Assembly (NCBI GenBank): GCA_043228905.1
Contig: JBHGNT010000015.1
Span: 9,238,001 to 9,302,000, forward strand
Reading direction: 5' to 3'
Source: Azolla caroliniana
Taxonomy: Eukaryota; Polypodiophyta
DNA length: 64,000 nucleotides
Part shown: positions 51,784 through 61,409 of the stretch, piece after piece
How positions within the stretch are numbered: position 1 is the first letter of the stretch
Layout of the letters: the number at the start of each line of letters is the position of its first letter
The notes under the pieces: model-generated
Databases searched by the model: none
The model's input: the letters and a program-made list of their open reading frames with translations, nothing else
Told to the model about the DNA's origin: nothing
Position numbers and translations under genes: made by a program

Positions 51784-53656
51784 ACTTCGGCATGGGATGT
51801 CTTTCCAGTCCGACCCTCTTCCGACACGCTTCCAGCTTGTCGGGTGTGAGCACTTTGGTCAGCATATCTGACCCGTTCTCGTCCGTGTGGATCTTCGTCA
51901 ACACGAACTCCTGGTCTTCTATCCTTTCCCGGATCCAGTGATATCTTCGCTGGATGTGCTTCGTCCGGGAGTGATAGGCCGCGTTCTTTGCAAGGTGGAT
52001 GGCACTCTGACTGTCGCAGTAGAGTCGGTACTCCTCCTGCCGGATACCGAGCTCTCTAATGAAGTCCTTCATCCATATTATTTCCTTGCCGGCTTCAACA
52101 GCCGCCATGTACTCCGCCTCCGTGGTTGACAACGCAACCGTCTTCTGCAGCCTCGACTGCCACGAAACAGCTCCCCCTGCATACGTCATCACATACCCTG
52201 ATGTGGACCGGTTGGTATCTGCATCAGCCGACATATCCGAATCGGTAAAGCCGTCGAGTTCGGGCTTACCAGAGCCGAATCGGAGGCACACGTTTGCCGT
52301 GCCCTTCAGGTATCGAAGTATCCACTTGGCCGCGTTCCAGTGCTCTTTGCCGGGATTGCTCATGTACCGGCTCACCACTCCGACTGCATATCCTATGTCC
52401 GGTCTTGTACACACCATTGCGTACATCAAGCTTCCGACGGCCGAGGCATATGGTACTTTCATCATGTCCTCCTTCTCAGCCTTTGTCTTGGGGCTTTGCT
52501 TGCTGGACAGCTTGCAGTTTGCCGGGAGGGTTGACCCGACCGGTCTTGCTTCTGACATGTTGAACTGGTGAAGCACCTTTGTCACGTACTTCTCCTGTGA
52601 CAACCACAACTGCTTCTTCTTCCGGTCCCGGATGATATGCATCCCTAGTATTTGCCTCGCCGGACCCAGGTCCTTCATTGAGAAGGTTCGGTGAAGCGCT
52701 TTCTTCAGCATCCGTATCTTGCCCTGGTCCCGTCCGACGATCAACATGTCGTCCACATACAGGAGGAGTATTAGAAAGTCTCCTCCTTCGAACTTCTTCA
52801 CAAACACGCAGTGATCGGACTGCGTTTTGTGGTACCCTTCGTTGGTCATGAAAGAGTCGAATTTCCGGTACCATTGCCGGGGAGCCTGCTTCAGTCCGTA
52901 AAGGCTCTTCTTCAACCGGCATACCAGGTGCTCCTTCCCTTTCTTCTCGAATCCTTCCGGTTGCTGCATGTAGATCTCTTCTTCGAGGTCACCGTGAAGG
53001 AATGCCGTCTTCACGTCCATCTGTTCTACCTCGAGGTCCATGCTTGCCGCTATGCTCAGCACCGTCCGGATGGAAGTCATTTTCACTACCGGGGCAAATA
53101 TCTCGTCGAAGTCGACGCCCTTCTTCTGCTGGAACCCCTTCACCACGATCCTGGCTTTGTATCTCAGGGGGTTTCCGGCATCTCCCGGTTTCAGCTTGAA
53201 CACCCACTTGTTTCGAAGTGCCTGCTTTCCTTTCGGCAACTCCACAAGTTCATATGTGTGGTTCTCATGCAGGGAATCCATCTCCTCCTGCATGGCACTT
53301 AACCACCTGCGGCTATGGGTGTCAAGTTTTGCTTCTTCAAAGCTCTCCGGCTCCCCCTCGTCGGTTAGCAGCACGTGCTCTGGTTCCGGAAATCTCCGGG
53401 GGGCCCTTCTCTCTCTTAGAGGATATCTCCGTTCCGGAGCTTCGGTAACCGGCTCCTCCGTTTCCTCTTCATCCAAATCCATTTCGGGATCGGGGCCGGT
53501 TCCGGTATCAGTTTCATCTTCCTCGGCCGGTTCTGTTTCTTCACCGTCTTCGGCCGGATCCTCGAGTGCTAACCGGTCCCTTGCCGGTCGGGACTGCTCT
53601 TCGTAGAGTTGATCCTCACCGGTCGACTTGGAGCTCTTCATCTTCTTCTCCGACTC
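51782..53656 (-). CDS. C reverse transcriptase and RNase H
   Basis: The frame continues after the TAG at 53657-53659, with an ATG at 53641. An acidic linker (EDGEETEPAEEDETDTGTG) leads to the Copia RT: NKWVFKLKPGD, FDEIFAPVVKMTSIRTVL, EQMDVKTAFLHGDLEEEI, YGLKQAPRQWY and the catalytic LLYVDDMLIVG. RNase H follows: SYVMTYAGGAVSWQS-like context, KTVALSTTEAEYMA, YCDSQSAIHLAKN, TKHIQRRYHWIRE and the end MLTKVLTPDKLEA. All are open for 619 codons without damage. It copies the element RNA and degrades the RNA strand. The gene ends next to the polypurine tract as usual for Copia. Confidence 0.93.
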   Translation of the reverse strand, partial: ESEKKMKSSKSTGEDQLYEEQSRPARDRLALEDPAEDGEETEPAEEDETDTGTGPDPEMDLDEEETEEPVTEAPERRYPLRERRAPRRFPEPEHVLLTDEGEPESFEEAKLDTHSRRWLSAMQEEMDSLHENHTYELVELPKGKQALRNKWVFKLKPGDAGNPLRYKARIVVKGFQQKKGVDFDEIFAPVVKMTSIRTVLSIAASMDLEVEQMDVKTAFLHGDLEEEIYMQQPEGFEKKGKEHLVCRLKKSLYGLKQAPRQWYRKFDSFMTNEGYHKTQSDHCVFVKKFEGGDFLILLLYVDDMLIVGRDQGKIRMLKKALHRTFSMKDLGPARQILGMHIIRDRKKKQLWLSQEKYVTKVLHQFNMSEARPVGSTLPANCKLSSKQSPKTKAEKEDMMKVPYASAVGSLMYAMVCTRPDIGYAVGVVSRYMSNPGKEHWNAAKWILRYLKGTANVCLRFGSGKPELDGFTDSDMSADADTNRSTSGYVMTYAGGAVSWQSRLQKTVALSTTEAEYMAAVEAGKEIIWMKDFIRELGIRQEEYRLYCDSQSAIHLAKNAAYHSRTKHIQRRYHWIRERIEDQEFVLTKIHTDENGSDMLTKVLTPDKLEACRKRVGLERHPMPK

Positions 53657-55864
53657 CTAGTCGGCGAGTGTCTTGTCCTCCATGAAGATGATATCTCGAC
53701 TCCTGAATATCTTCTTGTCGACCGGGTCCCATACTCGGTAGCCGAACTCGTCGTCGCCGTAACCGAGGAATATGCATGGCCGGGTCTTTGGATCTAACTT
53801 TCCTCTCCGGTCCTTTGCCACATGCACGTATGCGAGACACCCGAACACCTTCAGATGCCGGTAGGACACTTCCTTACCGGTCCACACTTTCTGCGGCGTG
53901 TCTCCGTCCAAAGGTACTGAGGGTGATCTATTTATCACATACGTCGCCGTCGACATTGCCTCAGCCCAAAATCCCTTGGGTAATTTCGCATGTGCTAGCA
54001 TACTCCGGACCCTCTCCATTATGGTCCGGTTCATCCTCTCGGCCAGCCCGTTCAGTTCCGGCGTCTTCGGCACAGTAAACTCGAGCCAGATTCCCTTCGA
54101 GCGACAGTACTCTGCGAACTGCCCCCGGTATTCCCCTCCGTTATCCGCTCGTATCGCTTTCAGCTTCTTGCCGGATTCTCTTTCCACTCTCGCGTGGAGT
54201 TCTTTGAAGACGGACAATACGTGGTCCTTTGTCTTCAACGGTGCCGTCCACAGCTTCCGGCTATGGTCATCTATGAATGTTACGAAGTACTGGGCTCCGC
54301 CATGTGACTTCGTTTCTACCTGACACACATCAGTGTGTACCAACTCCAATGGTACACTACGTCTCGTCGGTGGCCTTGAGTGGAAGGAGGTTCGGTTCTG
54401 TTTACCGGCCAGGCAATCGGTGCACTTCTCCAGGTGCACATGCTTCACTGGAATAAGGTTGTCATCGGCAAGCCTCTTCATCCCCTTCTCACTCATGTGG
54501 CACAGTCTCTTGTGCCACAGCTCACCGGCAGTGTCGGCTGCCACGTTCAGCTCCTCCGGACATAGCCGGGAATTCATCAGGTAAAGTGTATTGACCTTCT
54601 GGGCCCGAGCCACTATCAGGCTCCCTTTGCTGAACTTTATGACACCGTTCCGGATGCTACCCGTGTAGCCTTCATCATCTAGCCTCCCGGCCGAGATCAG
54701 GTTCAATCGGACCTCCGGAACGTGTCGAACATCCTTCAGCAGCATCTTGCATCCGGTTGAAGTTGTCAACCACACGTCTCCTATGTCGGCAATCCGGCAT
54801 GTACCTTCATTTCCCATCCGAACACAACCATGCTCACCGGCTGTGTAGGATGAGAAGTATCTTCTTTCCGGGGTCAGGTGGAACGACGCTCCGGAATCGA
54901 CCACCCAGGTAGTCTCATCGCCGGCAATGTTTAGTTCACCTTCTTCGGTGATGAGCATGATCTCCTCTTCACTTGCCGCGAGTGCCGTCGTTCCTTTCCG
55001 GTCCTGCCCTCGCCGATCCGAACCATTCCGGTCCGTGGCTCCCCGGTAAGCACCGTTCCGTTCCGAAGACTTCTTCGAATTAGTGTCGTCGGCTCCGTTG
55101 TCTTTTCGGTAATGCCGACAATTCTTCCGGAAGTGCCCCGGCTTCCCACAGTGGAAGCATGTGGGTCTTCCTCTTGACTGCGACCGGGTCCCCGACTTCT
55201 CCCGTCTTTGCGGACTCCGGTTCCGTTGTCTTCCCCGATCCGATTCGGTAAGCAGCATCTTCGGATCGGAGGCTGGTTCTTTATCTCTCCGACGCGCTTC
55301 TTCGTTCAAAATGCTTGTCTTTACCGTTTGTAGAGACAAGTTATCTTCGGTGCAGGAGGTGCTGAGAGTCACCACCAAGTTCTCCCAGCTTTCCGGCAAT
55401 GTACACATCAGGATGATGGCTTGCATTGCATCCTCCAACGGGAACTTGATCGCCGCAAGCTGGTTCACGAGTCCCATGAACGTGCTTACGTGTTCCACCA
55501 TACTCTCGCCGTCCTGGTACTTGAGGTTCACTATCTTCCTCATCAGGGAGGTCCGGTTCAACGCATTCTTCCTCTCGTAGAGGCCCGACAGCTTCCGCCA
55601 CATCTCATATGCGTTGGTGTCGTTCGCCACATGTTGTAGAACGCTCACGTCGACGTATTGCCGAATGGTTGCAACGGCTTTCCGGTTCAGAAGCCTCCAT
55701 TCCGTCTCAAGTACCCCCTTGGGTATTTCCGACCTGTCGATCGGTTCATACAGGTCCCGAACAATGAGCAGATCCTCCATCTTTATCTTCCAGTCGGCGT
55801 AGTTCTGCGCATTCAGCACCATCATCCCCGGCTGCCTGCTGCTGCCGCCTTCCATTGTCTGCAC
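53657..55864 (-). CDS. C gag, protease and integrase
   Basis: 735 codons. Gag: LNAQNYADWKIKMEDLLIV, MWRKLSGLYERKNALN, MRKIVNLKYQDGESMVEHV. Zinc knuckle CFHCGKPGHFRKNC (about 238-251). Protease WVVDSGASFHLTP. Integrase: zinc region from LWHKRLCHMSEKGMKRL to CTDCLAGKQNR, core with LVHTDVCQVE, FIDDHSRKLW, AIRADNGGEY and LNGLAERMNRTIMERV. It ends RDIIFMEDKTLAD at a TAG (53657-53659); the same frame continues ESEKKMKSS into RT. CAG to TAG is the simplest origin. The start at 55864 has ATG upstream of the gag motifs and lies 7 bp from the primer site. Confidence 0.93.
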   Translation of the reverse strand: MQTMEGGSSRQPGMMVLNAQNYADWKIKMEDLLIVRDLYEPIDRSEIPKGVLETEWRLLNRKAVATIRQYVDVSVLQHVANDTNAYEMWRKLSGLYERKNALNRTSLMRKIVNLKYQDGESMVEHVSTFMGLVNQLAAIKFPLEDAMQAIILMCTLPESWENLVVTLSTSCTEDNLSLQTVKTSILNEEARRRDKEPASDPKMLLTESDRGRQRNRSPQRREKSGTRSQSRGRPTCFHCGKPGHFRKNCRHYRKDNGADDTNSKKSSERNGAYRGATDRNGSDRRGQDRKGTTALAASEEEIMLITEEGELNIAGDETTWVVDSGASFHLTPERRYFSSYTAGEHGCVRMGNEGTCRIADIGDVWLTTSTGCKMLLKDVRHVPEVRLNLISAGRLDDEGYTGSIRNGVIKFSKGSLIVARAQKVNTLYLMNSRLCPEELNVAADTAGELWHKRLCHMSEKGMKRLADDNLIPVKHVHLEKCTDCLAGKQNRTSFHSRPPTRRSVPLELVHTDVCQVETKSHGGAQYFVTFIDDHSRKLWTAPLKTKDHVLSVFKELHARVERESGKKLKAIRADNGGEYRGQFAEYCRSKGIWLEFTVPKTPELNGLAERMNRTIMERVRSMLAHAKLPKGFWAEAMSTATYVINRSPSVPLDGDTPQKVWTGKEVSYRHLKVFGCLAYVHVAKDRRGKLDPKTRPCIFLGYGDDEFGYRVWDPVDKKIFRSRDIIFMEDKTLAD

Positions 55865-55870
55865 TGCAGT

Positions 55871-55883
55871 CGCTCTGATACCA
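55871..55883 (-). other. C primer-binding site (initiator tRNA-Met)
   Basis: CGCTCTGATACCA is TGGTATCAGAGCG on the minus strand, the classic plant Copia primer site, 3 bp from the LTR end at 55887. Confidence 0.95.
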
Positions 55884-55886
55884 GAT

Positions 55887-56503
55887 TGTTAGAAAATCGA
55901 CGGTTTCAAACCTTCACCTCTCGGCCGCAACCGAGGAAACACGAGTCAGTGCAGCAGTAAATCCAAAACACAGAGAGAGACTCGAATGCACAGGGTTTAG
56001 CGTGGAAAACCCTAAACGGGAAAAAAAAAACCACGGGAGTGCAAGACTCCAACTATCACTATACGCAGGGAATGTACAATGGCGAGCTGCAAGGCGACGA
56101 CCTTGAGCTCGCTGTCCTCGCCACAGGCGGCGGTATTACACAGAGGCGTCGACCTCTTCCTTTCTCTCTCTCTCTCTCTCGGCTGCTCTCACTTCGCTCC
56201 CTCTAAGTGGAAAACAGAAAATGAGCAACAACAAAAACTGTTTGCCCTAAGTCATATTTATACACATATGACTTTCGGGCTATTTACAAATATAGCCTCA
56301 AGGGCCCTTGGCAAACATATTCACAAATATGTCCCCGCATCCGGATCTCTCTCCGGGTACATTCATCATCCGGCTCCGTAGCCGGGGTCTTCATCATCCG
56401 GCTCCGTAGCCGGGGTCTTCATCATCCGGATCCGGAGCCGGGGTCTTCATTCCCGATTCCCGGACATCTGACCATCCCATCCGGAGGGACCGTAATCCCA
56501 ACA
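55887..56503 (-). repeat. 5' LTR of C
   Basis: 617 bp, minus strand TGTTGGGATT...TTTTCTAACA. It holds a 27-bp tandem repeat (CATCCGGCTCCGTAGCCGGG type, 56363-56450), GGCTAT...ATAGCC, and the palindrome AAGTCATAT...ATATGACTT around TATAAATA (56249-56274). Clearly related to the two solo LTRs. Confidence 0.95.
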
Positions 56504-57236
56504 TCACGCTATTATTGTTGAGCGTTGCCCGGATGGGTCGGCGTAATGCTGCCAAAAATGTCTCTCGAGCCTCGTCCTCCGCGGGGCTTCGTTATAGTTT
56601 CCGCCATAAATTTTGGAAACGTAAGCTGAAGTCTGCGATCGTCTCGGTCGGCAGGTGCTTAATCGTGTAGAATTGTCCGAGGATTTCGCGTTGTGGAACC
56701 CTCCGATGGAAGAACCGCAAGAAGGCGGACTGCAATTGATCGAAGGTTGTGATTGTTGGTAAATCCATCTGTGAATGCCAAAACACCGCTCGCCCATCCA
56801 ATGTTAACCCGAACTCCGTCATTTTTTACTGGTGCGCTACCGCCTCCGAAATGCTCTGCGCCATGTGGTTCGTATTCCAAACATTAAGGAACATGCGAAT
56901 ATGGGTTGCGGCGTCGGTTTCGCCGTTAAAGCGAGGATAGGCAAAGGCCATGCTGGGGGCTACGGTGGGTCGGGAAAGACCACAGGGTGGCTGTGGTGAG
57001 CGTGCTCCCCGTGTATCGTCGAGGTATTTAGAGAGCGAAGAATTACCTTTGTAATCACGGCAGGTAGTACTGAGGTCGCTGAGGTGAGGCTTTTGCCGTG
57101 CACGTTTCTCTGCCTGGCGTGTGATGGACCTTGTGATTGGCCGGTCTTGTCGTGTTGGTTCTCTGGGGCGTTTGCGGCTAAACATCCATTCGTCGTTGTT
57201 CGTCTGTGAGAAGACACAGATCACCAAGCGTGCCAA
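56504..57236 (-). pseudogene. B gag, N-terminal part
   Basis: The minus strand from MARLVICVFSQTNNDEW (57236) or MFSRKRPREPTRQDR (57182) leads to FNGETDAATHIRMFLNVWNT. After a TAA at 56826-56828 it gives MTEFGLTLDGRAVFWHSQMD and FDQLQSAFLRFFHRRVPQRE, matching gag of A. A second TAA at 56592-56594 precedes AEDEARETFLAALRRPIRAT, where Copia C is inserted. Both stops are consistent with CAA to TAA. Confidence 0.85.
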
Positions 57237-57239
57237 AAG

Positions 57240-57644
57240 TGTTACCGATTATTAAAACGGTCTGCGGTCAGTCCTTCGACCTAGACCTCCAAGTGATTGT
57301 GAAACAACGAATGGGGCACGTCTATGCGTAATGCGTAGGGGAATGTTCCCCGTAACCTATCAGCGTATAAGGGAGACGACTACAACCGATTCCTTAGCAA
57401 TGGTTACACTCACGTTCTTACACGCTCAGGTATTCCAGACACACAGTAGATTAGCCGTAGCTATACACAGACTTTCAAAGAAGATAGAATTCTATTACGA
57501 TACGCTTCTTTACGTTCCAAAATACACGCCCCCTCTATCAGAGGTTTTCTACCCTTCCTGCGTGAACCGTTACATGCGTTATGATATTATATTATTTCTT
57601 ATTCCTACGCTCTTGTCCGTCGATTACTATTCCGGCGGACAAAA
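57240..57644 (-). repeat. 5' LTR of B
   Basis: 405 bp, matching 33356-33792 but lacking a 34-bp segment that contains the TATA box in the other copy (33665-33698). The final bases read AAAA where the 3' copy has AACA. The duplication TGAAT follows. Confidence 0.93.
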
Positions 57645-58845
57645 TGAATCAAGGCCGAGGGGGCATGAGAAGGCTAATGGAGGATGTCAAAGCACGGCAT
57701 GTTGAAGCCGTCCAGTACTTGGCGTCGGCTGGGATCCGAGTGGGGAAAGAGGTGAGGAGGAAAGAGGAGAAAGAGTTTGACTTTTGGCCGTCAATCCTTG
57801 GAAGTCTCTCTAAGGGGAAGTTCAAAAGAGAAGCGGAAAGAAGGGTCCAAGAAGCAACCGGGTGGAAGGATCCGGTGGAAGAAAAGACAGGCTTAGTGGA
57901 AGCCGCTTGCCAAAACTACGAAGTAATGGTAGAAGAGAAGAAGGTAGGAAATGACGAGGGAGCCGGTCTATCAAGGAAATACGACGCTCGAGGTGTACGA
58001 AGAAGGGAAGAGCCGAACCAGTCTCAAGCACGCGATGAAAGATGGAAAGAGAAGGGGAACCCCCCCAACTTCAAGCTTTGCTTGGAGATCGAACAAGCAA
58101 CGGACTTGAAGAAGGTAGTGGAGGAGAGGATCCTCGATAGTTGCGTAGAGTTTACTCTGCGAGAGGTCCTCGGAATTGCCAAGAAAGAATTCCATGAGGT
58201 CATCATCGACCTAATGAAGAGGAAGCGCCTCTCGACGGAGCAAGATGTGGCAAAGCCCGCGATTGTAAATGCGTTGTCAACTGAGGTTCCCGAGGAAGAC
58301 GAAGACTATGCGGACAATCACTACACGAGGCCGCATTGGGCGAGAGCGACAATGGAGACACTGGTACGGGTCGGAGATGTAAAAGAGCCGGTTGTAGCAT
58401 TGATCGACCGTGGCTCTGAGATCAACCTTATGTCCATGGACTTTTATAAAAAGGGAAAGTGGCCAACCAACATGAAGCATGGGTGGAAGATTAGAGGGCG
58501 ACCCGAGCAACCGAGGAGCTATACGGGGCTTGCCCGAATGTACGTGTGAAGGTGGGTGACGTAGAAATAGATCAACATTTCTTTGTTCAAGAGACGTCCT
58601 CGCACCTGGTCATCTTGGGTGAACCATACATCACGGTGGCTTGCATGGAGACGAAGGTGCTAGACAATGGGTCGGCATATGCGAGGGTCAAGAGCCAAGA
58701 TGGGAAGCATTTCGTTCAATTCCTTACGGTGAGGCCCAACCATGAGCGCAATCGAGCCTCCCTCAAAGAGGAGAGCCGAGGGGATTTTTTATTCGGGCTA
58801 TTAAAGAGTGGGGCCGAAATAGCCCAAGGCAAACTAAGACCCTAA
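57645..58845 (+). pseudogene. Gypsy G, gag end and protease
   Basis: It continues G in the frame interrupted at 33355. A charged, helical region (MRRLMEDVKARHVEAVQYLA, FWPSILGSLSKGKFKREAER) leads to a protease with VVALIDRGSEINLMSMDFYK, where DRG stands for the usual DSG/DTG. After a frameshift near 58530 it reads VGDVEIDQHFFVQETSSH, VILGEPYITVACMETKVL and DGKHFVQFLTVRPNHERNR. These are standard in this Gypsy type between protease and RT. The stop is at 58843-58845. The frameshift and altered active site suggest it is dead. Confidence 0.82.
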
Positions 58846-58989
58846 ACCCTTGTAAAACTATTAAATGTAATAGGAAACAATTTTGGTTCTCCGAAAATGG
58901 AGCTTGTAAAATTACTAGTTTAAGTGATAGAGATAAGTTTAGGGCCAAGAGATACGAAAGGTATCTCAAACAATGTAATTTATTGGGGG

Positions 58990-59973
58990 AAGATGACACC
59001 ATAAGCAGCGCCTAACGATAGTTGGGATCGGATAAAGGGGGTAGCGGCTGATCCTAGCTTGCGGGACCCACGAGGCATAGGGCACCAGTTCACCGACGAG
59101 ACGCGACAGAAGCTCCAGATTGGTGGGGGTGGATTCCTATTCCCTAGGGAGGAGGAAAGATTTAGAAGGATGATCGAAAGCCACGAAAGGGCTTTCGCCT
59201 TCTCATCGGGTGAGATAGGGGGTGTGTAAACCCTAAGATCCTGGAGTCAATGGTGATCTTTACGATGCCGCATGTACCGTGGAACATCAAGCCAATCCCG
59301 GTTCCGAGAGCTCACATCCCGAAGTTGATTGAGCTACTCAAGGAAAAGATCGAGATGGGCATCCTTGAGCCATCAAGCTCCCCATACTCGAATCAGTGGT
59401 TCACTGTGCCAAAGAAGAACGGCACCTTACGCTTCATCCAGGACCTACAACCTGTTAATCAAGTGACAATTCGAAATGCTGGGGTCGGACCGAGCGTTGA
59501 CGAATTCGCCGAGGCCTTCCCTAGAAGGTCTATTTATTCGATCGGTGATCTATACTCGGGGTATGATCAATTCCAACTAGATGTGGAGAGTAGGGACATC
59601 ACGACGATGCGGACCCCTATCGGCCTAGTGCGAATGTGTACCTTGCCACAAGGAGGCACTAACTCTGTAGCCCACATGGTAAATGCAATGAACAAGATAT
59701 TGAGAGATTACATCCTCGACATCACCATGCTGTTCCTCGATGACATCCCCATAAAAGGGCGCTCTGAAGTGGAGAAAGATGAAACCTTGGATGAGGTTGA
59801 GTGCAGACATTTTGTGGCATATCACATCTCCGATTGGGAGAAGGTTCTACAAAGACTCGAAGATGCACGCTTGACCTTCTTGGGTGAGAAATTGGCATTC
59901 GGCCAACCGGAGATCCTTGTGGTGGGACACTTGTGCGGGGCATACGGATGGAAGCCATCTGTTAAAGATTGCT
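58990..59973 (+). pseudogene. Gypsy G reverse transcriptase (cut by Copia D)
   Basis: A leader segment reads FPREEERFRRMIESHERAFA and FSSGEIGGV before a stop and frame change near 59228. From 59250 the RT is open: MVIFTMPHVPWNIKPIPVPR, PYSNQWFTVPKKNGTLRFI, IGDLYSGYDQFQLDVESRD, MRTPIGLVRMCTLPQGGTNS and the catalytic MLFLDDIPIKG. The frame then enters the LTR of Copia D at 59974, so RNase H and integrase of G lie beyond the window. The FLDDIPIKG form differs from the FLDDFAVYS of A and B, so G belongs to another Gypsy lineage. Confidence 0.88.
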
Positions 59974-60383
59974 TGCGGAAGCGTTAGAAAGAACAATACA
60001 CAAAGAGAGAGAGAGAGTACGCGGGAGAGATAGAGAGAGAGAGAGCAGGACACACTATTCTTCAAAATTATATGAATACTCTGTGCTCTGTGTCTACAAC
60101 GCGCTCATCAGCACTATTTATACAAGTCCACACGGGACTGTTAGAAGTACGATGTACTTCAATGCTCACACGAGCATCTGACACTAACTACGAGACTATA
60201 ACTGCCTAGTAGTCTAACCTATACTAGGTTTCTGGTTACGGATTGGATCCGGCATACCGGCTCCCCAGCTCACCGGTCCTTACTGCTTACCGGCTCGATT
60301 GCTCACCGGCATACCGATTCATCTCGCTTACCGGCTCAGGCTTATTCAGCCGATCCAGCTCTGGTTGAGCTTACCACTCAACA
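59974..60383 (-). repeat. 3' LTR of D
   Basis: 410 bp. TATAAATAG on the minus strand (60113-60122) is the likely TATA box. (GA)n tracts at 60003-60047 lie near the end. CACCGG/TACCGG repeats occur at 60250-60350. The left boundary TG at 59974 directly follows G coding sequence. Confidence 0.8.
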
Positions 60384-61409
60384 CTCCCCCTCAAGCTCAA
60401 CCTGAGGTAGGGTCGTAGTGTCAACCTCTGTGGCGGCCGGTTCTTCCAACCGACTTCTCCTGGCGTCGCTTCGCCTTGCTTGCGCTCCTTGTCCGGTCTG
60501 GTCCCGTTTGCCGCGACCCCTTTGGTTCTGCGCGCCTTGACCTTCGGCATGTCTGCTCAATAGGCCCATCTAAGCTCCTTCGCTACTATGACTCCAACGC
60601 TTGCCGATCCGTCGGTTCCTCCGCGATGGCATCGACTTCCGCTGCGTCCGTGTCTCCTTGGCCTCTCATTGATCCGACTCATCTGGATCCGTCTGTTGAT
60701 CCGAATCGGCTGTCTCCGACTCATTCCAGCTCTTGTCTGAATCGGTATCCTCCGATTCGATTTTCAGCTTCAGGCCTCTCACCACATCGGACCACGTTCG
60801 GGTCTTGGCCTTCTCCGTGCTTCCCTTGGCTTCTTCAGCCGGTTCACCAAAGTCAAATTCTTCATTCGACTCCGCATCATGGCCATTACGATTGTGATGA
60901 CCTTCGCATAGCATGCACTTCTCTTTCTGAGTGTACACTTCTTCTTCACAGCCGCTCACTCCGACCTGTTCGGATGTGCCGACTTCCTTCGTCGACTCGG
61001 CTTCATTTTTCTTCTTGTCTCCACCTCTACCAGTTCTTCTCTTACCTACGGGTTCAACAGTTTTTTTGCCTTTGCCCGTTTCGGTAGTTTCTTTGCCCTT
61101 GCGTCTCCCCCTCAAGTGCGGCACGTTGAGATGCTGAACACCAAGCATTTCAGTAAAGTGCTGCAACTTGTCCGACCTGAGTGGCTTGGTGAAGATGTCG
61201 GCAACTTGCCGATCCATGTGAACATACCGTAGTTCAACTTCACCGCTCAGGACCCGCTCACGCACGAAGTGATAATGCACTTCTATGTGCTTTGTGCGAG
61301 CATGGAGCACAAGGTTCTTGGCGAGTTGCATGCTGCTGAGGTTATCGCAGTAGATCAAGATCGGGGTCGGTACCTCGATCCGCAGGACTTGTAGTAGTCG
61401 CGAAGCCAA
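60378..61409 (-). pseudogene. D RNase H with long C-terminal extension
   Basis: The RNase H end is clear: ILIYCDNLSSMQLAKN, TKHIEVHYHFVRERV and VADIFTKPLRSDKLQHF, then LGVQHLNVPHLRG, where Copia proteins normally stop. Here the frame goes on for about 250 more codons: Lys/Glu-rich sequence, a Cys/His stretch CMLCEGHHNRNGHD, an acidic segment and an Arg/Gln-rich end. TGA (60666-60668) and TAG (near 60570) interrupt it, both simple transitions. The frame finally closes inside the polypurine tract and LTR start. No known domain is recognised. It may be a fused extra protein at the place where SIRE-type elements carry an env-like gene. Confidence 0.75.

Larger units (their letters stand above)
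51671..56503 (-). mobile_element. Copia C, nearly intact but 3'-LTR-truncated
   Basis: The minus strand carries a 617-bp 5' LTR (55887-56503), an initiator tRNA-Met primer site, a gag-pol of about 1360 codons with one TAG, a polypurine tract and only the first 101 bp of the 3' LTR (51671-51771). Beyond 51671 the sequence is gag of Gypsy B again, so the outer 516 bp of the 3' LTR and the left target duplication were lost. The right flank is TCACG (56504-56508). It is inserted in B gag. Confidence 0.93.
33356..57644 (-). mobile_element. Gypsy B, Tat/Athila-like, hosting A and C
   Basis: The LTRs are at 33356-33792 (3') and 57240-57644 (5'), flanked by a perfect 5-bp duplication TGAAT (33351-33355 and 57645-57649). 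The order on the minus strand is gag, protease, RT, RNase H, integrase, module X, module Y, conserved motif, LTR. Gypsy A is inserted in Y and Copia C in gag; without them B is about 9.6 kb. Its coding sequence has about a dozen stops and several frameshifts, and its LTRs have diverged by indels, so it is much older than A. B lies in the gag of Gypsy G. Confidence 0.95.

Noticed and set aside
38384-53659. TAG read as a sense codon or general readthrough, since A, C and LINEs all carry single TAGs
   Set aside because: TGA and TAA stops also occur, B has Tyr where A has TAG, and most TAGs are explained by CAG to TAG decay. The OVATE gene uses ordinary codons. Family-level conservation would be needed to revive the idea.
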